DNA of 34,438 nucleotides, from NCBI GenBank assembly GCA_050292445.1, contig JBNKLQ010000026.1:1-34438 (forward strand). The letters run 5' to 3'. The stretch comes from Leptofilum sp050292445. GTDB taxonomy: Bacteria > Chloroflexota > Anaerolineae > Promineifilales > Promineifilaceae. Below the pieces are notes generated by a model that did no database searches, had not been told where the DNA came from, and was given only the letters and a program-made list of their open reading frames with translations. Each line of letters begins with the position of its first letter. Position 1 is the stretch's first letter. The position numbers were made by a program, and so were the translations under genes. Positions 1-8,643 of this stretch are shown piece after piece.

Positions 1-588
1 GCCGGCGTGCGCGATTTTGGCATGGAATTATTGGCTGCACCTCAAGTCAATGGTGAAACGGTCTACTACTCGGTCTTAATTGTGCCTGCTGACAGCACGG
101 CACAAAGCATAGAAGATTTGCGCGGCGGCACGTTTGCCTTTACCGATCCCATGTCTAATACAGGCCGTAACTATCCCACCTATCTTATGCGACAGTTAGG
201 TGAGACCCCGGAGCATTTTTTCGGGCGCACCTTTTATACCTACAGCCATGATGATGCTGTCCGTGCCGTAGCCAACCATGTAGCCGATGGGGCGGCGGTA
301 GACAGCCTTGTCTACGAATATGTGCTGGCTCGCCATCCAGAATTGGGGCAGCGCACAAAAGTTATTCATCGCTCGTCTCCTTTTGGTATTCCTCCCGTGG
401 TCGTAAGCCCTCACGTTCGGCCCCAGCTCGCTGCTCTACTGCAAACGATTCTGATTCAGATGGCGGACGATCTTGCTGGCCAAGATGCCTTGGCCGCGGC
501 TGGTTTTGAGCGTTTTGTTCTCATCACCGATGAGGCTTATGATTCTGTGCGCGAATTAGAGGACGCCGCCGCTCCAGCTGAGAAATGA
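1..588 (+). CDS. PhnD-like periplasmic binding protein, 3' part (partial)
   Basis: The reading frame is open from the first base, so the 5' end lies outside the window; the GTG at 7 is not a convincing start. About 195 C-terminal residues are visible. They look like the second lobe of a PhnD/phosphonate-phosphite type binding protein: SIEDLRGGTFAFTDPMSNTG is the typical 'loop plus DP-x-S-x-S/T-G' ligand-binding segment, followed by the hinge and the 'DGAAVDS' segment. There is no transporter gene downstream. The gene overlaps a histidine kinase start by 4 nt (585-588), so the protein probably presents a ligand to that kinase rather than feeding a permease. Ligand class (phosphonate, phosphite, or something else) cannot be read from this fragment. 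Confidence 0.75.
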   Translation, partial: AGVRDFGMELLAAPQVNGETVYYSVLIVPADSTAQSIEDLRGGTFAFTDPMSNTGRNYPTYLMRQLGETPEHFFGRTFYTYSHDDAVRAVANHVADGAAVDSLVYEYVLARHPELGQRTKVIHRSSPFGIPPVVVSPHVRPQLAALLQTILIQMADDLAGQDALAAAGFERFVLITDEAYDSVRELEDAAAPAEK

Positions 589-2015
589 TGTCAATTTCCC
601 CAAGAAACACACTCAGGGCCATTTTCCAGAAACTTTGGAGGTATGTCGGCGCGGTGAGCGTCCGCACTAAGATTATGGGGATTGTTTTGGTGTTGGTTGT
701 ATTACTGGGGGTGGGCATCACGGTTCAAGTGCGCATTGTTTTGCAAAATGCGCTTGTCAGCAAGTTGCAGGAGCAGAGTGTTTCTATCACCCGCGATGTG
801 GCGGCCCGAGCAACGGATCTTATTCTTATTAATGATCTGTTTGCCCTGCACCAACTCTTGGTCGAAACGCAGACCAATAACCCGGATGTCCGGTATGCCT
901 TTATTGTTGATGAGGAAGGCGAGATCATTGCCCATACCTTTGGCAGTGGTTTTCCCGCAGATCTCCTGGCAGCAAACGCCGTTGCGCCGCAAGCACATCA
1001 CGAAACGCAAGCTCTGGCTACGGACCAAGGGCGGATTTGGGATACGGCCGTACCCATCTTCGACGGGCAAGCTGGCGTGGCTCGTGTTGGCCTGTCCGAA
1101 GAAAGCATTCAGGCGACTGTAACCACACTCACCAGCCAGATGTTATTGACCACGGTAATGGTATCGGCCGTGGGCATTGCTGCGGCCACACTGCTCACCT
1201 GGATTGTGACTCGTCCCATTCTGAACCTGAAGCAAGCGGCTCAAGCTGTCGGTAAAGGTGATTTTGACCAGTATGTGACGCCCTGGGCCGGAGATGAGAT
1301 TGGGGAATTATCTCAAGCTTTTAATACGATGACGGCCGACCTAGCTCAGGCCGACCGTGAACGAAAAGAGCGGGAACAATTACGAACTCGGCTGTTAGAA
1401 CAGGTCATCACCGCTCAGGAAGAAGAGCGTAAGCGCATTGCCCGTGAACTGCACGACGAGACGGGGCAATCGCTCACATCGCTGATGGTCCGCTTGCAAA
1501 CGATGAATCAGCAATGTCCAGTGCCGGAGTTGAAACCCCAAATGGAAGAGGTACGCCAGTTGATCGCGCAAACGCTGGACGGCGTTCACAATCTGGCCGT
1601 TGAGTTAAGGCCCAGCGTGCTGGATGATTTGGGATTAGAAGCGGCTTTGCAGCGCCATATTCAGGATTACCGCCGCCGATTTCATCTGGACATCGATTTT
1701 GTTGCCGTTGGACTGGACGAGCGGCTGCCTCCGGCCGCAGAAACGACGCTTTACCGTATTGTTCAGGAAGGGTTGACCAATATCGCCCGTCATGCTCAGG
1801 CACGCACCGCCAGTATTATGTTAGAACGGCGAAACGGCCGTGTCCGTGTCATTATCGAAGATGACGGGAAGGGGTTTGCTCTCCACAAGGCGGCCAGCAG
1901 CGGTCGCTTGGGCTTATACGGTATGCGGGAACGGGTCGAACTACTCAACGGAACCTTCACCATTGAGTCTGAACCAGGGCAAGGGACAAGTGTTTTTGTT
2001 GAGGTGCCGTTGTGA
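585..2015 (+). CDS. Membrane sensor histidine kinase, HAMP + HisKA_3 + HATPase_c
   Basis: A 476-residue NarX/DegS-class kinase. There are membrane helices at about residues 29-48 and 187-209. The ~135-residue extracytoplasmic domain between them contains 'YAFIVDEEGEIIAH', resembling a Cache-type fold. HAMP covers about 207-262. The HisKA_3 dimerisation helix has the phospho-acceptor His290 in RIARELHDETGQSL. The ATPase domain has an N-box at Asn399 (EGLTNIARHA) and a G1 box at 425-431 (EDDGKGF). Two adjacent ATGs (585 and 588) are possible starts; 585 gives an ATGA overlap with the binding-protein gene. The 3' end overlaps the regulator gene by 4 nt (GTGA), so the three genes are translationally coupled. 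It should autophosphorylate and transfer to the regulator encoded next. The signal is unknown but probably enters through the upstream binding protein. Confidence 0.93.
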   Translation: MMSISPRNTLRAIFQKLWRYVGAVSVRTKIMGIVLVLVVLLGVGITVQVRIVLQNALVSKLQEQSVSITRDVAARATDLILINDLFALHQLLVETQTNNPDVRYAFIVDEEGEIIAHTFGSGFPADLLAANAVAPQAHHETQALATDQGRIWDTAVPIFDGQAGVARVGLSEESIQATVTTLTSQMLLTTVMVSAVGIAAATLLTWIVTRPILNLKQAAQAVGKGDFDQYVTPWAGDEIGELSQAFNTMTADLAQADRERKEREQLRTRLLEQVITAQEEERKRIARELHDETGQSLTSLMVRLQTMNQQCPVPELKPQMEEVRQLIAQTLDGVHNLAVELRPSVLDDLGLEAALQRHIQDYRRRFHLDIDFVAVGLDERLPPAAETTLYRIVQEGLTNIARHAQARTASIMLERRNGRVRVIIEDDGKGFALHKAASSGRLGLYGMRERVELLNGTFTIESEPGQGTSVFVEVPL

Positions 2016-2668
2016 CGCAAATTCGTATTTTGTTAGCCGATGATCATGCTGTTTTGCGCAGCGGGCTGGCCGCCTTGCTCAATGCCCGCAGCGACATCAC
2101 CGTTGTCGGCGAAGCAGCCGATGGGGCGGAACTCCTTACCCAGGCCCAACAAACCGAGCCAGACCTGATATTACTTGACCTGACGATGCCTCGACTGGGT
2201 GGATTAGAAGTGCTGCCGCTGCTGCGCCAGCGCGTTCCTGATGCCCGCGTGCTTATCCTCACCATGCACCATGATGAAAGTTATTTGCGTCAGGCACTGA
2301 AAAACGGTGCCGCAGGTTATGTGCTAAAGAAAGCAGCCGACATAGAACTGATCGCTGCCATTCAAGCCGTCATGCGCGGCGACGTCTATGTTCACCCCTC
2401 CATGACCCGAGTATTGCTCGACGACATGGTTGCCGAAGAGGATGATCCTTGGCCCCATGAGGAAGGTTTGTGGATGACGTTAAGCGACCGGGAACAAGAG
2501 GTATTGCAGTTGGTCGCCCTGGGTCATACCAGCAAGGAGATTGCCGACCAATTGACCTTAAGTGCCAAGACCGTGGACACTTACCGAGCACGGGGGATGG
2601 AAAAACTGGGTTTGCACACCCGGGCTGCGTTGGTACGTTTTGCATTGGCAAACGGGTTGCTTGAATGA
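2012..2668 (+). CDS. NarL/FixJ-family response regulator
   Basis: A 218-residue two-domain regulator with a GTG start overlapping the kinase stop. The receiver domain covers residues 4-120, with acidic pair Asp10/Asp11, phospho-acceptor Asp56 in LILLDLTMP, Thr84 and Lys106 (YVLKKA). The LuxR-type helix-turn-helix covers about 152-213 (LSDREQEVLQLVALGHTSKEIA, then KTVDTYRARGMEKLG). This is the cognate partner of the preceding kinase. Its targets are unknown. The 566-bp gap that follows and the 3235 gene cluster are the nearest candidates on this strand. Confidence 0.95.
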   Translation: MTQIRILLADDHAVLRSGLAALLNARSDITVVGEAADGAELLTQAQQTEPDLILLDLTMPRLGGLEVLPLLRQRVPDARVLILTMHHDESYLRQALKNGAAGYVLKKAADIELIAAIQAVMRGDVYVHPSMTRVLLDDMVAEEDDPWPHEEGLWMTLSDREQEVLQLVALGHTSKEIADQLTLSAKTVDTYRARGMEKLGLHTRAALVRFALANGLLE

Positions 2669-3234
2669 AGCGACAAGCAAGGCCACGAATATTGGCGACA
2701 GCTATCCTCACCTTTCTACTCTAAGGTGACCCCCAAAGTCAAAACCACAGATCGACAAAGATAAGATACCAAACCAGGTCACAGAAACTTCTATATTCGC
2801 CGACAGTGTATTATCGGCATACAACACGGTACCTTCTCCCTGCACGTTTCAGCAAAGCGATCTTGCCACGCAGCCTAGAAAGCTGAATGTACGCCAACTT
2901 TAGGCAATCTATTGCTGGATGGAGTCGCCTCAAATACGTCACCACAGGCAGCCACACTCATACAGCGGTTCGCGGTAAAAATCGCTCGTACCGTTCTAAG
3001 GGAAAGGTGTGATGTCGATTTTACTCTCTTACCTGGCTATGGTTTTCTGTGTAAAAAGCCACTTCACAGCCTAACAAACGGTTTTGCAAACGATCTTGAT
3101 TATTATTTATCTCAAGTAAAGACAAACGCCGTCCTTTGAAATATGTGTGTGTCCCGAAAATACGGTGGTTACCGTAGTAGCTTGTCATGCTGGCGAAGTA
3201 AGTAGGATGACCCCCAACAAGGATTAAAGTCTCA
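2669..3234. other. 566-bp non-coding gap
   Basis: No convincing gene. A 75-codon frame at 2912-3139 has no Shine-Dalgarno sequence and no recognisable domain. A 7-bp hairpin (2708-2714 with 2723-2729, TCACCTT/AAGGTGA) sits 40 nt behind the regulator stop and may end that transcript, but no T-run follows it. A perfect 6-bp-arm palindrome occurs at 3161-3176. The string GACCCCCAA occurs twice, at 2727 and 3208. The gap probably carries the end of the two-component operon and the promoter of the 3235 gene. Confidence 0.5.
3161..3176. promoter_or_regulatory. Palindrome, candidate operator
   Basis: TACGGTGGTTACCGTA has perfect 6-bp arms around GGTT and lies 59 nt before the ATG at 3235. It could be a repressor or response-regulator site; no family assignment is possible from the sequence alone. 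Confidence 0.3.
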
Positions 3235-3849
3235 ATGAGCGAACAAACAAATACTACAAATGACCAACAAGCATTTATTGATTATGCGCCCGTCGGCGAG
3301 AATTTGGAACACGTGCCAATCACTGTTAGACCCCAGCTTTTTTATTACGTTGCCAGGATGGGTTTCCTGCCGAATACCTTAAAACTTTACCTGCATACGC
3401 CCTGGATTGCGGAGCATATTTTTAAGCTCAATAACGCTGTGATGCGTGACGAGCGCAATTCGCTGAGTGAACATTTGAAGTATCGCCTGGCGTTGCTGGC
3501 TAGCCGAGATAATGAGTGTCCGTATTGCACGGCGCATAATGTCTTGACCTTGAAGCGACGTTGGGAGCATGGCGATGAGGAGTTAGAACATATCCTGAAT
3601 TTGGATGAACCTGCCGATGAACGCGAGGCGGTCGCGATGGAGTTTGTTCATCAAGCCAGCCTCGACCCGGCTGGAGTCACTGACGAACTCCGAGCCAAAC
3701 TGGCCAATCATTTTTCTAATCAAGAAGTGATGGAGATCGTTTTGATTGTCGGTTTTTGGAAGATGTACAACACAATGCACCTGGCGATGGCCGCTCCGAT
3801 AGAAGATCCTGCATTGGAATATCGCGATTGGGTCAAGTTTGGCCAGTAA
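3235..3849 (+). CDS. AhpD/carboxymuconolactone-decarboxylase-like protein
   Basis: A 204-residue all-helical protein of the AhpD-like superfamily. The diagnostic redox/catalytic motif is C95-P-Y-C98-T-A-H101 (NECPYCTAHN), with a downstream 'VGFWKMYNTMHLA' helix typical of the peroxidase-related subgroup. AAGGA at 3219-3223 lies 11 nt before the ATG. Members act as alkylhydroperoxidase-like thiol enzymes, or less often as ring-cleavage decarboxylases. The CxxC favours the redox role. It precedes the transporter/UbiD operon by 156 bp on the same strand and could belong to that catabolic cluster, either protecting it or acting on an intermediate. Confidence 0.85.
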   Translation: MSEQTNTTNDQQAFIDYAPVGENLEHVPITVRPQLFYYVARMGFLPNTLKLYLHTPWIAEHIFKLNNAVMRDERNSLSEHLKYRLALLASRDNECPYCTAHNVLTLKRRWEHGDEELEHILNLDEPADEREAVAMEFVHQASLDPAGVTDELRAKLANHFSNQEVMEIVLIVGFWKMYNTMHLAMAAPIEDPALEYRDWVKFGQ

Positions 3850-4005
3850 CTGCTACAGTCTGACAGAGAAGGCATTTTCAAAACCTTGATTTTGGTTGTT
3901 TCATCAATATTCGATTTTCGATGATTGGTCGAACTTGGTTTTTTAACATTTACTCTTTTGCGTTGGTTTTCATAGTTTTCTTAGATTGAATAGGAGCAGA
4001 TACGG
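3850..4005 (+). promoter_or_regulatory. AT-rich upstream region of the liv-type operon
   Basis: 156 bp, strongly T-rich. It contains the short palindrome TCGATTTTCGA near 3912-3922 and an AGGAG Shine-Dalgarno sequence at 3992-3996, 9 nt before the lipoprotein ATG. It is the likely promoter region for the 4006-12935 run. I could not fix a clear -35/-10 pair. Confidence 0.4.
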
Positions 4006-5274
4006 ATGAAACTTACAAAGCTGTTTTACGTGTTATTGACGATCTTATTATTAGCACTAATCGCCTGTGGCGGTGACACGCAATCAACGGAAGAACCTCC
4101 TAACGAGCCAGCTGAGGGAGAGCAAGAAGAAGCTGCACCTGTTGAGGAAGAAGAGGTGGTCGAAGAACCAGCAGAAGAGGTTATGGAAGAGGCATCGCCG
4201 ATCACTATCGGCCTGATTACAGACCTGTCTGGGCGCTTTGTGACCTTTGGTAAGGATATTGACCTGGCAACCACTTTGGCAGTCGAAGCTGTGAATGAGG
4301 CAGGTGGCGTCAACGGGTCTATGTTGCAAATCGAAGTGATCGATACTGGTGGTGAACCGGACCAGGCCGTTATTGGCTTGCGTGAATTGGCAGATAATGG
4401 TGTCTTTGCCGTCAGTGGTCCGCTATCATCAGGTGAAGCGGAGGTGGTGTTCGTGCAAGCAGCCCAGTTGGGTGTTCCACTGATGACCGGCACGGCCAAC
4501 AAAGAGGGTATCACCGAGTTGGGTGAGGGCTGGGCCTTTCGCAATACGGCCACCAACACAGCGCTGTACAGTGTCGCGCTGCCGGCCTGGGCAGAAGCAT
4601 ACGGAATCGAAACGGCCGTTCTCGTCTATGACGAAGCAGAACCAGTCTCAGCAGCTGCTGCCCAATTCTCTATTCCTGGTGTAGCCCCTCAGGTGGGTAT
4701 CGAGATTGTCAATGCCGATGACCCCATCACCTTTGCCCGTGGGCAGACAGATTTCGCTACGACGGTGCAGCGCATCAAGGATACTGAAGCAGATGGTATT
4801 ATCCTGATGTCGGCTCCATCGGAGGCTGGGTTAATTGCTCGGGAGCTGGCTCGCCAGGATGAGACGCGTCCCATTATTGGTCATCCAGCCCAAAACTCCA
4901 ACACCTTCTTTGAGCAGGGTGGAGAAGACATCAACAACTGGGTCTTACCCTCCATCTTCGACCCCAGAACAGGCGATGCCGATAGTGTGGCCTACATCGA
5001 GGCAATCAGCGCTGCCGATAGTGAGCCGCCAACGGTGCCCGAGGCTGCCAATTACTATGACAACATCCTGATGCTGGCAGAGGTCATGCGGGCGGCTGGC
5101 ATCGACGGCAACAGCTCCCCTGAAGAAGCGCGACAGGCAATTCAAGCTGGCCTGTTGGCCCTATCCGGCTTCGATGGTGTGGCCGGGGACACAACTTTTG
5201 GTGGCAGTAACGATGCTGATAAGACAGTTTACGTCTACGTGGTCATCAATGGCGAAGCTGAACCTCTAAAATAG
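4006..5274 (+). CDS. Branched-chain-amino-acid-type ABC transporter binding lipoprotein
   Basis: A 422-residue Peripla_BP_6/LivK-type receptor. A signal peptide ends in the lipobox LIAC with Cys21. A Glu/Pro-rich linker covers about residues 24-64. Then comes the periplasmic binding fold beginning ITIGLITDLSGRFVTFGKDI, with the typical VNEAGGVNG segment. It is anchored outside the membrane and hands its ligand to the LivH/LivM permease encoded next. LivK-type receptors bind amino acids, amides, urea or aromatic acids, so the fold alone does not tell the ligand. The catabolic genes downstream suggest a carboxylate. A strong hairpin follows the stop, which usually keeps such receptors more abundant than the permease. 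Confidence 0.92.
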   Translation: MKLTKLFYVLLTILLLALIACGGDTQSTEEPPNEPAEGEQEEAAPVEEEEVVEEPAEEVMEEASPITIGLITDLSGRFVTFGKDIDLATTLAVEAVNEAGGVNGSMLQIEVIDTGGEPDQAVIGLRELADNGVFAVSGPLSSGEAEVVFVQAAQLGVPLMTGTANKEGITELGEGWAFRNTATNTALYSVALPAWAEAYGIETAVLVYDEAEPVSAAAAQFSIPGVAPQVGIEIVNADDPITFARGQTDFATTVQRIKDTEADGIILMSAPSEAGLIARELARQDETRPIIGHPAQNSNTFFEQGGEDINNWVLPSIFDPRTGDADSVAYIEAISAADSEPPTVPEAANYYDNILMLAEVMRAAGIDGNSSPEEARQAIQAGLLALSGFDGVAGDTTFGGSNDADKTVYVYVVINGEAEPLK

Positions 5275-5305
5275 GGAAAGTATAAATTAGAATCTGGTTT
5301 TCTTC

Positions 5306-5330
5306 GGGGTTGGTTTTAAAAACCAACCCC
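5306..5330 (+). terminator. Intercistronic stem-loop after the binding-protein gene
   Basis: GGGGTTGGTTTT (5306-5317) is perfectly complementary to 5319-5330. The GC-rich 8-bp base would close a loop of T4A5. It is followed by TTTCTATGG, which is only a weak T-run. It lies between the receptor and permease genes and most likely acts as a partial terminator or an mRNA-stabilising 3' structure. Confidence 0.65.
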
Positions 5331-5367
5331 TTTCTATGGAGTTGGCAAAGGTGCTGGAGTACTAATT

Positions 5368-6231
5368 ATGCTTCAGGTATTCATTAACGGCCTCTTACTT
5401 GGGGCAAATCTGGCTCTGCTGGCGCTGGGCTACACACTCGTGTTTGGCGTGATGCGCCTGCTTACCCTGGCACAAGGGGCGATATTCATGGCAGCAGGCT
5501 TGCTTGCCCTCATTTTGGCTGGGGCAGATACGCCCATTTTGTTGGCTGGCCTCTTCGCAATCGGAGCAGGTGCCCTTCTCGGTTTGGCAACGGAGCTCCT
5601 TTCGTTCCGACCGGTTGGTTACGATAAACCCATACCAGCGGCGGTATCAACGATTGGCATGGCTATTGTCATCCAGGGTGCCATTCTCCAAATACGAGGA
5701 TCGTCCACGGCCGTAGCCATTCCCTTCGCTGTAGCAGAAACGGACTTCACCCTGGGGCCATTCCTGATTTCCTCTGTCCAGGTGGTGAGTCTTATTGTGG
5801 CCGTCGTTGTAATGATAGGTACCCATCTTTTCGTTGAAAGAACAAAGTGGGGCATGGCGATGCGCGGCCTGGCCCATGATCCAGGTATGGTTGAGTTATT
5901 AGGCGTCCCTGTCCGTCGGCTGGCTGTTTTGGCTTTGATGATCGCCGGTGGATTGGCAGGTTTAGCTGCGTTTTTGATGGCCTTGCGCAATGGCAGCGTT
6001 TCCCCTTTGTCCGGGCTGGACATTGGTCTGGTGGGATTAGCTATTATGACGGTAGGCGGCATAGGCAGCATCCCCGGTGCCATGGCCGCCGGCATTGGTT
6101 TGGGTTTGTTGGAGTCATTTGCCAGCTATTTTGGTCTGACCGGCTTTCAAGCGGCCGTTCCCTGGATTGGGTTAATCCTGGTTTTGCTCATTCGCCCGCA
6201 GGGTTTCTTTGGTACACATGCCCATGATTGA
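5368..6231 (+). CDS. livH: LivH-type ABC transporter permease
   Basis: A 287-residue BPD_transp_2 permease with about eight hydrophobic segments. It starts with the characteristic NGLLLGANLALLALGYTLVF and has the cytoplasmic coupling region TKWGMAMRGLAHDPGMVELL-GV, the EAA-like loop that contacts the ATPases. Length is normal for LivH. GGAG at 5356-5359 sits 8 nt before the ATG. Its 3' end overlaps the start of the fused permease/ATPase gene. Confidence 0.92.
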   Translation: MLQVFINGLLLGANLALLALGYTLVFGVMRLLTLAQGAIFMAAGLLALILAGADTPILLAGLFAIGAGALLGLATELLSFRPVGYDKPIPAAVSTIGMAIVIQGAILQIRGSSTAVAIPFAVAETDFTLGPFLISSVQVVSLIVAVVVMIGTHLFVERTKWGMAMRGLAHDPGMVELLGVPVRRLAVLALMIAGGLAGLAAFLMALRNGSVSPLSGLDIGLVGLAIMTVGGIGSIPGAMAAGIGLGLLESFASYFGLTGFQAAVPWIGLILVLLIRPQGFFGTHAHD

Positions 6232-7927
6232 TATTCTCACAAATGAGTCCTTCCTGTTTCTTCTTGCGCTCAGCATCATCGCCGCGCTGGGAATGAATAT
6301 CGTTTATTCAACTGGACAGTTGAACCTGGGCCAGGCCGGTTTTATGGCGGTTGGCGCTTACACTGCTGCGGTGACCGATAACATCTTGGACTGGCCGTTT
6401 GTTGCCAGCCTTGTCGCAGGTGCCCTGGCCGCCGGACTGGTTGCACTGCCTGTCGCCTGGGGCGCGAATCGCATACGCGGTATCTATCTAATTATGGGTA
6501 CGTTAGCGGTTGGTGAGTTGGTTCGTATCACGATCGGCAATGTGGATTCGATTGGTGGCTTGCAAGGATATTTTGGCATCACGCCCGCTACGCTGACACA
6601 GGTTACGGCCGTTTTAATCACAGCAATCGTATTCTCAACAGCTTTGATGAATAGCTCGCTTGGTTTACGAATGCGTTCAATCTTTGACGATGAAGATGCG
6701 TCAGCAGCGGCTGGCGTACCAACGCGCAGCGTAAAGATTACCTCTGTCGTTATCAGTGCCGCACTTGTTGGTCTGGCCGGGGGTGTGATGGCCAAGTGGC
6801 TGCTATTCATTGCGCCTCATAATTTTGGTCTTGAGCTTTCCTTCCGCATTGCCCTGTTTACCTTGATCGGGGGTGTCCACAGTGTGCTTGGGGCAATTTT
6901 TGGCGCCTTTTTTGTAACCTATCTGCTTGAGCTTCTGCGCGTGCTTGGCGGGAGCGACACGACACCTGAGTGGTTGCAGTTTATCGGCCCCTGGCGCCAG
7001 GTCATCTATGGCCTCTTTATCATGGTTCTGATGGCTGTGAGGCCAGAAGGCATCATAAGCCGACAGTGGGATCTTGCTCTTACCCGCCCGTTCCGAAAGC
7101 TGAAGCACAGCCAGCGTCAATCGAGACAGGAAGTCACTCGGTCTAAACCGCAAGTTAATCGGCCTCCTTCGACCGATTTGGCGAAAACAGTCAACAATGA
7201 ATCGGTGCGGAAACCAATTCTAAGTGTTGCTGAATTATCCCATCGCTTTAATGGTATTGTGGCCCTTTCGCATGTGTCTTTAGTCGTAAACGAGTCTGAA
7301 ATATTGGCCCTGATTGGGGCAAACGGTGCTGGCAAGACAACGATGATTAACGTTATTAACGGCCGTTACCACTTGCAAGATGGCTCTATTCGATTACTCG
7401 ATTCAGACCTCTCAACCCTGTCGGCTGATAAGCGGGTACAAGCCGGGGTTTCCCGAACATTTCAATCCGTCCGTATGTTTGCTCATCTTACTGTCGGAGA
7501 AAATCTTCGCCTGGGACAAATGGCTTCAGGCGGCCGGGAAACGCCGTCAATCGAGGAACTGGTAAGGTTGCTCAACTTAGAGGGCAAACTTGATAGCTTG
7601 CCCGATTCGCTAACTTTAGCTGAGCAGCGGAAATTGGAGATCGGCAGAGCTATCGCTTCCTCACCCATTGTTGTTTTCCTCGATGAACCGTCTGTTGGCA
7701 TGAACGAGCTTGAGCGAGCTGAATTAGCCTCTCTCATTAAAGATGTGCGTGACCGGGGAACGGCCGTCGTGTTAATCGACCACAATCTTGACCTGGCTCT
7801 CAGTTTGGCAGACAGGGTCGTGGTCCTTGACTTTGGCGAGTTACTGGCAGAGGGGACGCCAGGTGAAATCGTCAACAATCCATTGGTTCGCCAGGCATAT
7901 TTAGGTCGTACAGAGGTTATGCTTTAA
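6218..7927 (+). CDS. Fused LivM permease - LivG ATPase
   Basis: One 569-codon reading frame joins two subunits that are usually separate. Residues ~1-285 are a LivM-type permease (MNIVYSTGQLNLGQAGFMAV, coupling loop DDEDASAAAGV). Residues ~288-330 form a basic/polar linker. Residues ~333-569 are a LivG-type ATPase with Walker A GANGAGKTT, Walker B VVFLDEP and H-loop LIDHN. The ABC signature is LTLAEQRKLEIGRA rather than LSGGQ, a variation that occurs in LivG-like proteins. The frame also opens with TTG at 6209. ATG at 6218 or 6224 is preferred, giving a 14- or 8-nt overlap with livH; no clear Shine-Dalgarno sequence separates them. The stop overlaps the next start as TAATG. Confidence 0.9.
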   Translation: MPMIDILTNESFLFLLALSIIAALGMNIVYSTGQLNLGQAGFMAVGAYTAAVTDNILDWPFVASLVAGALAAGLVALPVAWGANRIRGIYLIMGTLAVGELVRITIGNVDSIGGLQGYFGITPATLTQVTAVLITAIVFSTALMNSSLGLRMRSIFDDEDASAAAGVPTRSVKITSVVISAALVGLAGGVMAKWLLFIAPHNFGLELSFRIALFTLIGGVHSVLGAIFGAFFVTYLLELLRVLGGSDTTPEWLQFIGPWRQVIYGLFIMVLMAVRPEGIISRQWDLALTRPFRKLKHSQRQSRQEVTRSKPQVNRPPSTDLAKTVNNESVRKPILSVAELSHRFNGIVALSHVSLVVNESEILALIGANGAGKTTMINVINGRYHLQDGSIRLLDSDLSTLSADKRVQAGVSRTFQSVRMFAHLTVGENLRLGQMASGGRETPSIEELVRLLNLEGKLDSLPDSLTLAEQRKLEIGRAIASSPIVVFLDEPSVGMNELERAELASLIKDVRDRGTAVVLIDHNLDLALSLADRVVVLDFGELLAEGTPGEIVNNPLVRQAYLGRTEVML

Positions 7928-8643
7928 TGTCCTTGCTTGTTATAAAAGATTTAGAAGTCAAGTATGGGAATGTGATTGCCCTTCAGAGTCTCTCTTTAGA
8001 GGTTGACCAGGGTGGAATCCTGGCCGTGTTAGGACGTAACGGTGCCGGAAAATCAAGCTTGATGAAAGCAATTGCTGGGGATGTCCGACCAAGCAAAGGA
8101 AAGATCATCTGGGATGGCACAGACATCAGCCGAAAGGCAGCCAATCAACGCGTACGCTCAGGCATTGCCCTGGTACCAGAAGGACGGCGGATTTTTCCTC
8201 ACTTGACCATTGCTGAAAACCTCCGCCTGGGCGGCTTTTATTTAAGTCATAATGAGTTTGAAAAGACAAGAGAAAAGGTTTTGACCTCATTCCCGGTGCT
8301 TAAAGAGCGGATTGATAATCCTGCCGGGCAGCTTTCTGGCGGGCAGCAGCAGATGCTGGCAATTGGGCGTGCCTTGATGTCAGGAGCCAGGCTGCTCTTA
8401 TTAGATGAACCTTCATTGGGCCTGGCACCAAAAATCGTTGATGAAGTTTATGCCCAACTTGAGAAATTACATGAACAAGGATTAACGCTTATCGTTGTTG
8501 AGCAGCAGGTCCAGCGTGCCCTGCAATTAGCAGACTCGGCCATTGTTCTAAATCTTGGCGAAGTTGTTCTCCAAGAAGATCCAGCCAGGCTAATTAACGA
8601 TCCCCGTTTGGTTGCCACTTATATGGGAGAATCAAATAAATGA
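7927..8643 (+). CDS. livF: LivF-type ABC transporter ATPase
   Basis: A 238-residue ATPase with all motifs intact: Walker A GRNGAGKSS (36-44), Q-loop region LVPEGRRIFPHLTIAENL, signature LSGGQ (136-140), Walker B LLLLDEP (Asp160/Glu161) and the H-loop position as VVEQQ, as is usual for LivF. It pairs with the LivG half of the fused protein. The start overlaps the preceding stop by 1 nt and its own stop overlaps the DUF2848 start (ATGA), so it belongs to one coupled operon. Confidence 0.94.
   Translation: MSLLVIKDLEVKYGNVIALQSLSLEVDQGGILAVLGRNGAGKSSLMKAIAGDVRPSKGKIIWDGTDISRKAANQRVRSGIALVPEGRRIFPHLTIAENLRLGGFYLSHNEFEKTREKVLTSFPVLKERIDNPAGQLSGGQQQMLAIGRALMSGARLLLLDEPSLGLAPKIVDEVYAQLEKLHEQGLTLIVVEQQVQRALQLADSAIVLNLGEVVLQEDPARLINDPRLVATYMGESNK

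Noticed and set aside
2912..3139. 75-codon + strand frame in the 2.7-3.2 kb gap
   Set aside because: No Shine-Dalgarno sequence, no recognisable domain or signal peptide, and irregular composition; treated as chance.
2727..3216. Direct repeat GACCCCCAA at 2727 and 3208
   Set aside because: Nine bases only, without matching flanks; could be chance.
4026..4559. 177-codon frame antisense to the binding lipoprotein
   Set aside because: Ser/Thr/Pro-rich translation typical of the complement of an acidic-linker gene; no start signals.
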